NCBI GenBank assembly: GCA_964514665.1
Contig: CAZESH010000294.1
Span: forward strand, 1 to 5,402
DNA length: 5,402 bases
From: CAZESH01 sp964514665
GTDB taxonomy: Bacteria; Bacillota; Bacilli; Paenibacillales; KCTC-25726
Direction: 5' to 3'
Shown here: one piece after another, positions 1-4,744 of the stretch
How positions within the stretch are numbered: the stretch's first letter is position 1
Layout: the number at the start of each line of letters is the position of its first letter
Position numbers and translations under genes: made by a program
Notes under the pieces: generated by a model
What the model was told of the DNA's origin: nothing
The model's database searches: none
What the model saw: the letters and a program-made list of their open reading frames with translations, nothing else

Positions 1-1159
1 CGAACGTATAGAGCGCAGTCTGCATCCCCAGGTTGTTCAAGCCGTTACATACGCCCAGCACCGACAGCACGCTAAAAATCCAGACCATGCCGGAGCTTTC
101 GTTTATCGTCAGCAGCAGCAGGCTGCCCGCAATAACGATTGCAGAACCGAGCAGCAGCGCCGGTTTTGAGCCCCGCTTGTCGATCCAGCGCCCGGTAAGC
201 GGCGAAACGACGACCCCGAAGCCGGCGATCGAAAGCATGATCAGGCCCGTGGTATCGGCGCTATAGCGCATGACCTGCTGCAAATACGTCGGCATGCCGA
301 AAAAAACCGAATAAAAAATCACATTAATAAGAATGAACTGGAGATACACAAAAGCTACATTCGGATTCGCCTTTAATGAACGCACATCTATGAACGGCTT
401 TTCCGACTTGGCTTCCACATAGATGAACAAAGCCGTCAGCGCCGCTGCCGCAATTAACCGCCAAAGGCTGATGCGATGCTGCAGCGAAAGAAAAAACAGC
501 AGCCAGCTGATGATCATCAGGGAAAACAGCACTACTCCCCGAAGGTCTATGCGGACCGGCTGTCCTTTGAGCGGCGTTGCCTTTGGGAGCACTTTGACAG
601 CAAGTGCAAAAGACAGCAGAATAAAAGGAAAATTGATCAGAAAGATCATCGGCCAATCTCCGAAATGAATTAAAAATCCCCCAATTGACGGTCCGAACGC
701 CGCCGATGTGGAGGAAAACACGGAAAGCACACCCAAGGCGAACGCTTGGTTTTCCGTGATCGCCCTGCGGATGATACCCATTCCTGCCGGAAACAGGATC
801 GAACTGCCAATCGCTTGAATGATGCGAAAGCCGATCAGCCAAGCAAATGTTGGTGAGAAGGGCGCCAACGCGGAAGCAAGCGCAATCAGCAAAAGTCCGC
901 CCAGAAACAAACGCTTGCCGCCGAAAATATCGCTCAGCTTCCCCATTACCGGCTGTCCCACGGCACTGGCCAAGTAATAAGTGGAAATCAGCCAAGAAGC
1001 ATCGGCAAATGTCAGATCAAAATCCTTTTGCAGCCTCGAAAGCGCCACTGCAATCATCGAAGAATTCAGCGGATTTAACAGCGTGCCTAAAGCGATGGTC
1101 GTAATCAGCAGAAACTGTCTGCTCGTAAGCCTGCTCCGTGATGATTGCTGCAAAGCCAT
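1..1159 (-). CDS. MFS transporter, DHA2 (14-TMS) drug-exporter type, partial (3' end beyond left edge)
   Basis: This is a proton-coupled inner-membrane exporter of the DHA2 drug:H+ antiporter type. The visible 386 residues begin MALQQSSRSR and stay open to the left edge; a full protein is usually about 450-500 residues. Helix 1 is at about 15-36. Motif A follows helix 2 at 73-83 (GKLSDIFGGKR), a motif B-like stretch has Arg112 and Gln115, and the antiporter motif C is at 156-161 (GPSIGG). A second motif A-like loop is at 323-330 (GRWIDKRG). Two extra central helices (about 205-225 and 233-249) separate the halves, as expected for 14 rather than 12 helices. The start is set by AGAAGG at 1174-1169, nine bases upstream. 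It is the last visible gene of the trio, five bases after the hydrolase stop. Asn32 occupies the place of the usual helix-1 Asp. The MFS/DHA2 assignment is firm; the substrate is unknown. Confidence 0.92.
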   Translation of the reverse strand, partial: MALQQSSRSRLTSRQFLLITTIALGTLLNPLNSSMIAVALSRLQKDFDLTFADASWLISTYYLASAVGQPVMGKLSDIFGGKRLFLGGLLLIALASALAPFSPTFAWLIGFRIIQAIGSSILFPAGMGIIRRAITENQAFALGVLSVFSSTSAAFGPSIGGFLIHFGDWPMIFLINFPFILLSFALAVKVLPKATPLKGQPVRIDLRGVVLFSLMIISWLLFFLSLQHRISLWRLIAAAALTALFIYVEAKSEKPFIDVRSLKANPNVAFVYLQFILINVIFYSVFFGMPTYLQQVMRYSADTTGLIMLSIAGFGVVVSPLTGRWIDKRGSKPALLLGSAIVIAGSLLLLTINESSGMVWIFSVLSVLGVCNGLNNLGMQTALYTF

Positions 1160-1164
1160 CGGGA

Positions 1165-1995
1165 TTAACCTTCTTCCGTTTGCAGACCCAGCACCGAGTT
1201 GAAGAAGACCAGCGTGCGGCTGAAGGAATCGCGGGCGGCATCGCAATGATAAGAGCTCCGCGTATCATTAAAGAAGGCGTGCCCCGCTCCCTTGTAGATG
1301 CGATAATCGAAGGATTTCCCGGCAGCCTCCAGCTGCGAGGCAAATTCCGGCACGCCGGAGCTTATTCCCGGATCGAGTTCACCATAAAAACCAAGCATCG
1401 GACATTCGATCGTTTTGATATCCTCCGCTTTCGGGGAGCGTCCGTAATAGATCACCGCGGCTTTTAAATGGGGAATGCTGCAAGCCAACTGGGCCGACAG
1501 CGCCCCGCCCAAACAGAAGCCGACCGAAGCGATCCCTTTCCCTTCAGTGGTTTCATAGCCCTGATCGAGAAAATCCGCCGCGGCCTTCAGCTGTTCGATA
1601 TATTCGGGAGCCTGCGCGCCGCCGAACATCGCCTGGAACGTTTGGACAATCCGCTCCTGCTGCTGCTCGGGAAGAAGCCGGATCGCCGCTTCTCTTTTTT
1701 CCTGATCGGACCAAACCCCGTTCGGAAGTCCCTCCATAAAAGCTTTTGCTTCTTTGATTCGTTCATCGCTCAGCTCTTCCCTACGTTTGCCGTTTCGGGC
1801 ATACAAATCAGGGGCAAAAGCGGCATAACCCGCTTGCGCGAAACGGCGGGTAACGTCTTGGATATGTTCATCCACTCCCCATATTTCCTGAATCACAATG
1901 ACTGCGGGGAGTCTGTTTTGCCCCGCCATTCTCGCCATATACCCGCCATACATCCCGCCGCTCCCATAATTCAATACTTCCGTTTGAAGACCCAT
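1165..1995 (-). CDS. Dienelactone hydrolase family protein (alpha/beta hydrolase)
   Basis: This is a soluble cytoplasmic alpha/beta hydrolase. The founding family enzyme opens dienelactone to maleylacetate, but most genomic members have unknown ester or lactone substrates. The 276-residue protein carries the family Cys-Asp-His triad: Cys161 in the nucleophile elbow GFCLGG (159-164), Asp208 in GELDPG, and His239 in GAGHAFF. Glu37 in IQEIWG matches the glutamate that restrains the cysteine nucleophile in classical DLH. A charged, mostly helical insert at about 71-130 makes it longer than the roughly 236-residue classical enzyme; many bacterial homologues have similar lengths. The ATG at 1995 is chosen because AAGGAG (2010-2005) lies nine bases upstream. 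An in-frame ATG at 2028 has no good ribosome-binding site, and using it would place that site inside the gene. It lies between DUF6526 and the MFS gene, probably in one operon. Confidence 0.93.
   Translation of the reverse strand: MGLQTEVLNYGSGGMYGGYMARMAGQNRLPAVIVIQEIWGVDEHIQDVTRRFAQAGYAAFAPDLYARNGKRREELSDERIKEAKAFMEGLPNGVWSDQEKREAAIRLLPEQQQERIVQTFQAMFGGAQAPEYIEQLKAAADFLDQGYETTEGKGIASVGFCLGGALSAQLACSIPHLKAAVIYYGRSPKAEDIKTIECPMLGFYGELDPGISSGVPEFASQLEAAGKSFDYRIYKGAGHAFFNDTRSSYHCDAARDSFSRTLVFFNSVLGLQTEEG
1169..1174 (-). promoter_or_regulatory. Ribosome-binding site of the MFS gene, inside the end of the hydrolase gene
   Basis: AGAAGG on the minus strand lies nine bases before the ATG at 1159 and within the final codons of the hydrolase. 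This placement supports the chosen MFS start. With only five bases between stop and start, it suggests translational coupling of the two genes. Confidence 0.7.
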
Positions 1996-2004
1996 AAGCT
2001 TTAG

Positions 2005-2010
2005 CTCCTT
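2005..2010 (-). promoter_or_regulatory. Ribosome-binding site that fixes the hydrolase start
   Basis: AAGGAG on the minus strand is nine bases upstream of the ATG at 1995. It decides between this start and the in-frame ATGs at 2028 and 2013, which would add 11 or 6 residues (beginning MCGIKMKEL or MKEL) but have no comparable site at proper spacing. Confidence 0.75.
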
Positions 2011-2031
2011 CATTTTTATTCCGCACATCGC

Positions 2032-2475
2032 CTACACGCGGTAAATGTCGGCCCGCCACACACGCACGGCCCGTTTGATTTCATCGGAGCTTAAATTTTG
2101 CTCTGCCGCCCTGCGGCCCAGTTCAACAAATTCATCGTCGGAAGCAAAGCGCAGAGCAATGATTTGCTGAATCGTTAGGCGCGCGTCCAGGATTTGTCCG
2201 GTCAGCACATAATGCCTGAAGTTCTCCTCTGCGCGAATGGCCCGATCTTGGGCTCTCAGCGCCATGACCCTGGAAACGACAAGCAAGAGAAGACCAAAGA
2301 AAGATAATACTGTAATAAACAGTGCCGGAACTACGCCCTCGCCTTTGTTCGCTGCCGATATGAAATATACAACCGATCCGATGAACAAAATCATGCCCAT
2401 AGGCATCAATACGTAATGAAAGGGAGGGAAAAATTGCTTGTGGTTGCCGTAATTTTGCTTTGCTGCCGGTTTCAT
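2032..2475 (-). CDS. DUF6526 family two-helix membrane protein
   Basis: This 147-residue membrane protein has no known function. I recognise the DUF6526 pattern from memory: an N-terminal QNYGNHKQFFPPFH stretch (7-20), two helices at about 21-40 and 49-70, then a cytoplasmic tail. The tail has the conserved-looking blocks ALRAQDRAIRAEE (72-84), IIALRFASDDEF (105-116) and a final VWRADIYRV. The loop between helices is short (AANKGEG) and the tail is rich in Arg and Glu, which fits a hairpin with both ends inside. The ATG at 2475 follows AAGGAG (2491-2486) by ten bases. The gene ends 36 bases before the hydrolase start on the same strand, so it is probably the promoter-proximal member of the trio. 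Family membership is likely; no role can be inferred. Confidence 0.85.
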   Translation of the reverse strand: MKPAAKQNYGNHKQFFPPFHYVLMPMGMILFIGSVVYFISAANKGEGVVPALFITVLSFFGLLLLVVSRVMALRAQDRAIRAEENFRHYVLTGQILDARLTIQQIIALRFASDDEFVELGRRAAEQNLSSDEIKRAVRVWRADIYRV

Positions 2476-2518
2476 TGCCGCTTCACTCCTTGATTTATTG
2501 TTTATTCGCCGCTTGATT

Positions 2519-2524
2519 ATTCTA
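2519..2524 (-). promoter_or_regulatory. Candidate -10 element for the DUF6526-hydrolase-MFS operon
   Basis: TAGAAT on the minus strand (2524 to 2519) matches five of six bases of the sigma-A -10 consensus and would start transcription about 36 bases upstream of the DUF6526 ATG. No good -35 hexamer sits at 16-18 bases, so the call is tentative. A perfect 13-base inverted repeat (CGGCA-AAA-TGCCG, 2537-2549) lies where RNA polymerase would contact the spacer and -35 region. Confidence 0.25.
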
Positions 2525-2604
2525 GTAGACCTGCTCCGGCAAAATGCCGAAAACCCCTACGGCTATTCCTTTCTCGCTGCGGGCATGATAATATTGAATC
2601 AGCA

Positions 2605-2613
2605 TGCTATAAA
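2605..2613 (+). promoter_or_regulatory. Candidate extended -10 promoter of the 65-residue membrane protein gene
   Basis: TGCTATAAA is an extended -10 (TG, one base, then TATAAA). It would place the transcript start near 2620, just ahead of the ribosome-binding site at 2625-2632. There is no clear -35. A second candidate, TGATAATAT at 2586-2594 with a weak TTCCTT 17 bases upstream, is about as plausible. Confidence 0.25.
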
Positions 2614-2624
2614 TGATTACATAG

Positions 2625-2632
2625 AAAGGGTG
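2625..2632 (+). promoter_or_regulatory. Ribosome-binding site supporting a TTG start
   Basis: AAAGGGTG lies eight bases before the TTG at 2641. Because the gene has no ATG or GTG near its N-terminus ahead of the first helix, this site is the main evidence for initiation at TTG. Confidence 0.6.
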
Positions 2633-2640
2633 AGCCTCTT

Positions 2641-2838
2641 TTGCAGGACATAGATCTTTCCGGTGTTTCGCCGGTTCAACTCATTCTCCTGATGGTCTTT
2701 CTAATGGGCATTTTCTCCGCGCTCAGTTGGGGCGTGCTCGAGGCTTTCCGCAGACACTTCAGGCGTATGTCGTCCTTATTCGCGCTCACTGCAGCGCTCT
2801 CGATCGCCTTCTATTTTGCGATGAAAGCCGTGGAATAA
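2641..2838 (+). CDS. Small two-helix membrane protein, function unknown (TTG start)
   Basis: This 65-residue protein is not recognised. It begins with a short acidic segment (DIDLSG), then a hydrophobic helix at about 12-35. A strongly basic loop (RRHFRR, about 37-42) leads to a second helix at about 44-62 and a short acidic end (KAVE). By the positive-inside rule the loop is cytoplasmic and both ends face out, the opposite of what DUF6526 suggests next door. Support for a real gene comes from the ribosome-binding site at 2625-2632, protein-like hydrophobic periodicity, and a terminator starting six bases after the stop. It is a single-gene unit, divergent from the trio and convergent with the SDR gene. 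Such proteins can be assembly or modulator subunits, but nothing here names a partner. Confidence 0.7.
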   Translation: MQDIDLSGVSPVQLILLMVFLMGIFSALSWGVLEAFRRHFRRMSSLFALTAALSIAFYFAMKAVE

Positions 2839-2843
2839 AGCTG

Positions 2844-2866
2844 CCGCCCCGGGTGGCGGTTTTTTC
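2844..2866 (+). terminator. Rho-independent terminator after the small membrane protein gene
   Basis: A five-pair GC stem, CCGCC (2844-2848) with GGCGG (2855-2859), has a six-base loop and is followed directly by six T (2860-2865). It starts six bases after the TAA. On the opposite strand the downstream sequence is CAGCTTTATT, a poor T-run, so it would serve the convergent SDR transcript only weakly. Confidence 0.85.
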
Positions 2867-2869
2867 ATC

Positions 2870-3592
2870 TCACCACTCCATCCTGCCGCCCATCAAATCA
2901 AGAAAGTCGGGATGCTCCGTTTTTTTCGGCTGATAATGAAACACGACATCAAGAATATGGGCTGCGCCTTCCTCCGGGGTATAGGTCGCTCCATCATCCA
3001 GCTTGCCCTTCATGTGCGTCTTCATCCATCCCGGATGGATCACAAGCACCTGACCGCCCAATGTCTGCAAATGATTGTGAAGAATGGCCGACTGCATGTT
3101 CAGAGCGGCTTTCGACATGCAATACCCGTACCATCCGGATCTCCAGCAGGTTGCGATGCTGCCCGCTTCCGAGGAGATGTTCACCACCAGCTTGCGTTCC
3201 CCGTTCAACAAAAGCGGAAGCAGATGATGTGAGACCCTTAAGGCACCGAGCGCATTGACGTTAAAAAGCTGCTGCATCTCGGAAAAATCCAGCTCGTCCA
3301 GTGCCGTCGCTTCCGTATCCCCAAGCATTCCCGCGTTATTGAAAATGAATTCCAAACGCCCGGTCTGTTCGGCGATCCGCCCGGCCGCGCGCTTCACGCT
3401 CTCATCATCGGCAATGTCCAGCTCCACGATCTGCAGCTGCTCGCCATAGCTTTCTTTCAGCGAGCCCAAGCCGCTTTCCGCTTTATCATATTCCCCCGCA
3501 AAAACGGCATAATCCGCTTCCAGCAGCCTTTGTACAAACGCAAAACCCAGTCCTCTGTTCGCTCCGGTCACACACACGGCTTTTTTCATCAT
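2870..3592 (-). CDS. Short-chain dehydrogenase/reductase (C-factor-like classical SDR)
   Basis: This is an NAD(P)-dependent oxidoreductase with a Rossmann fold, probably cytoplasmic, that interconverts carbonyl and hydroxyl groups on an unknown substrate. The 240 residues show the full classical SDR set. These are the cofactor loop TGANRGLG (9-16), Asp59 in the LDI strand end, NNAG (85-88), Asn113, catalytic Ser141, and Tyr157 with Lys161 in YCMSK, followed by HPGW (186-189). Ser141 and Tyr157 are 16 residues apart, about three more than in many classical members. The wording around YGYCMSKAALNMQ and HPGWMKTHM resembles the C-factor/CsgA-like subgroup; this is recalled, not searched. A GTG at 3601 is in frame but lies within the ribosome-binding site, so ATG at 3592 is preferred; ATG at 3589 is also possible. 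It follows the methyltransferase by ten bases. Confidence 0.93.
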   Translation of the reverse strand: MMKKAVCVTGANRGLGFAFVQRLLEADYAVFAGEYDKAESGLGSLKESYGEQLQIVELDIADDESVKRAAGRIAEQTGRLEFIFNNAGMLGDTEATALDELDFSEMQQLFNVNALGALRVSHHLLPLLLNGERKLVVNISSEAGSIATCWRSGWYGYCMSKAALNMQSAILHNHLQTLGGQVLVIHPGWMKTHMKGKLDDGATYTPEEGAAHILDVVFHYQPKKTEHPDFLDLMGGRMEW

Positions 3593-3597
3593 CGTTT

Positions 3598-3604
3598 CCA
3601 CCTC
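3598..3604 (-). promoter_or_regulatory. SDR ribosome-binding site overlapping the methyltransferase stop codon
   Basis: GAGGTGG on the minus strand shares bases with the upstream TGA stop (3605-3603) and ends five bases before the ATG at 3592. It rules out the GTG at 3601 as a start, since that codon is part of the site. It implies that ribosomes finishing the methyltransferase can re-initiate on the SDR. Confidence 0.75.
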
Positions 3605-4214
3605 AAGCTTTAATTGCGGGCTTGGCCCATATCAAATGAACCGTATTCAGCAGATAGCTTTCCGACTTCATTACGTTTAAATTGGAATCGTCCAGCAGCC
3701 CGAGAATATCTCTCGTTCCATAGCAGCCGGCCAGCTTGTAAGCGAGCGGATCGACTGCCTTCTGCGTTACTTTGTAAAGTGGATTGGAGCTGATTCCATG
3801 CTCCATCATCAGAATCAAGCCTTCGGGCTTGCACCACCGACTCAGCTTGTTCAGCAGCGCTTGGGGATTGCGGTAGCCGCAAAGAGACAAGGTGGATACG
3901 ATCGTGTCGAACGAATGCTCGGGAAAATCCAGCTGTTCGATATCGGCGAGCATGAATTCGGCTTTGATCCCCAGCTCGGCTGCCCCGGCTTTTGCTTTCT
4001 CCAGCATCTGCGGACTGAAATCTATCGCCGTAATCTCTACATCCGATGGATAAAAAGCGAAATTCCCGCCCGCGCCGACGGCAATTTCCAGCACCTTGCC
4101 CCCGGCGTCTGCGAGCAGCTTTTCCCGCCATTTCCGCTGCGCTTTGGCCCTCCTTCTTTTCTCATATCTTTTGGCTTGTTTATCGAAGATTTCGATCAGC
4201 TTCGTATTGTCCAT
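3603..4214 (-). CDS. Class I SAM-dependent methyltransferase (Methyltransf_11 / UbiE-like)
   Basis: This is a soluble S-adenosylmethionine-dependent methyltransferase with an unknown acceptor. The 203 residues contain motif I as VLEIAVGAGGNF (41-52), an acidic ribose-binding end of strand 2 at Asp65 (ITAIDFS), and Asp91 in ADIEQLDF beside the adenine. The motif II region SFDTIVSTLSLCGYRNP lies at 101-117 and the post-motif strand LILMMEHG at 133-140. The N-terminus is a very basic helix (AKRYEKRRRAKAQRKWREK), which could contact membrane lipid or another acidic surface. Homologues are often labelled phospholipid N-methyltransferase or UbiE-like, but this cannot be decided here. The ATG at 4214 is chosen because GGAGG (4230-4226) is 11 bases upstream; the in-frame GTG at 4223 is only two bases from it. 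It is first in a two-gene unit with the SDR. Confidence 0.92.
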   Translation of the reverse strand: MDNTKLIEIFDKQAKRYEKRRRAKAQRKWREKLLADAGGKVLEIAVGAGGNFAFYPSDVEITAIDFSPQMLEKAKAGAAELGIKAEFMLADIEQLDFPEHSFDTIVSTLSLCGYRNPQALLNKLSRWCKPEGLILMMEHGISSNPLYKVTQKAVDPLAYKLAGCYGTRDILGLLDDSNLNVMKSESYLLNTVHLIWAKPAIKA

Positions 4215-4225
4215 GACCTGCACTA

Positions 4226-4230
4226 CCTCC
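4226..4230 (-). promoter_or_regulatory. Ribosome-binding site deciding the methyltransferase start
   Basis: GGAGG on the minus strand lies 11 bases before ATG 4214 and only two bases before the alternative GTG 4223, so the ATG is favoured. No convincing sigma-A promoter for this strand was found in 4231-4320. TTGCAA (4273-4268) has no good -10 at 16-18 bases. Confidence 0.65.
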
Positions 4231-4290
4231 GCATATCTTCTGACGCTATGATTACTTTACTATTTCGTTGCAATTTTGCGGAATCCCTGC

Positions 4291-4318
4291 TTGTAATCAT
4301 CATAAAAAAGGTTATACT
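4291..4318 (+). promoter_or_regulatory. Sigma-A promoter of ppnP
   Basis: TTGTAA (4291-4296) and TATACT (4313-4318) are separated by 16 bases and match four of six and five of six consensus bases. Transcription would begin near 4325, leaving a leader of about 35 bases with the ribosome-binding site GAGGTG at 4347-4352. This is the best promoter in the window. Confidence 0.6.
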
Positions 4319-4359
4319 AGCTCTAGCAAACCCACATTTTATAGAAGAGGTGCAACTGG

Positions 4360-4671
4360 ATGACGCAATTTGACAATGTCACCGTAGTGAAAGCAGCCAA
4401 CATTTATTTCGAGGGAAAAGTAACGAGCCGCACCGTCCTGTTCCCCGACGGTTCAAGAAAGACGCTCGGCATCATGCTTCCCGGAGAATATGAATTCGGT
4501 ACGGACGCAAAAGAAATCATGGAGGTTCTCTCCGGCAAAGCCGAAATCAAGCTGCCCGGCAGCGAGGAATGGCGGCTGTATGAGGACGGCAGCTCGTTCG
4601 AGGTTCCCGCGAACTCGAAATTCCAGTTGAAAATCCTCCGTCCCTTGGATTATTGCTGCTCATACGAATAG
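4360..4671 (+). CDS. ppnP: Pyrimidine/purine nucleoside phosphorylase PpnP (DUF1255, YaiE-like)
   Basis: PpnP is a small cupin-fold enzyme that splits several nucleosides with phosphate into free base and ribose-1-phosphate, feeding salvage in the cytoplasm. The 103-residue protein aligns by eye along its length with E. coli YaiE (94 residues). Shared blocks are YFEGKV (16-21), the GIMLPGEYEFGT region (37-48), EIMEVLSG (52-59), and W71 with LYEDGSSFEVP (73-83). The terminal FQLKI...DYCCSYE also matches. The extra length is an N-terminal extension of about nine residues. The start at 4360 is supported by GAGGTG (4347-4352) seven bases upstream. It is a single-gene unit with its own promoter and terminator, divergent from the methyltransferase-SDR pair and convergent with ctaA. 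Family membership is clear; activity is inferred from the family. Confidence 0.93.
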   Translation: MTQFDNVTVVKAANIYFEGKVTSRTVLFPDGSRKTLGIMLPGEYEFGTDAKEIMEVLSGKAEIKLPGSEEWRLYEDGSSFEVPANSKFQLKILRPLDYCCSYE

Positions 4672-4689
4672 TGGGGCCAGGGTAAACGA

Positions 4690-4734
4690 AAAGGAAGTAT
4701 GCAGGATGAGCCGTCCTCCATACTTCCTTTATTT
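4690..4734. terminator. Long-stem bidirectional terminator between ppnP and ctaA
   Basis: AAAGGAAGTATG (4690-4701) pairs perfectly with CATACTTCCTTT (4719-4730). After one C-C mismatch, AGGA (4703-4706) pairs with TCCT (4714-4717) around a seven-base loop. The plus strand continues as TTTATTT and the minus strand as TTTTCGTTT, so it can end transcripts from both converging genes, ppnP and ctaA. Confidence 0.85.
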
Positions 4735-4744
4735 GATTGCAGAT

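Noticed and set aside
324..995. Minus-strand 223-codon open frame with a TTG start
   Set aside because: It overlaps the MFS gene in another frame, is rich in Cys, Arg and His without domain sense, and has no ribosome-binding site. The MFS frame carries all the family motifs.
1468..2004. Plus-strand 178-codon open frame antisense to the hydrolase
   Set aside because: It is exactly antisense to a gene with an intact catalytic triad, and its translation has no recognisable motif. The length is explained by codon composition of the real gene.
4246..4273. TTGCAA with TCATAG or CATAGC as a methyltransferase promoter
   Set aside because: The -10 candidates match only two or three consensus bases at workable spacing, so I could not support a promoter here.
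3798..4373. Plus-strand 191-codon open frame antisense to the methyltransferase and running into the start of ppnP
   Set aside because: It is a shadow of the methyltransferase coding strand. It crosses the ppnP promoter and ribosome-binding site and has no motif or initiation signal.
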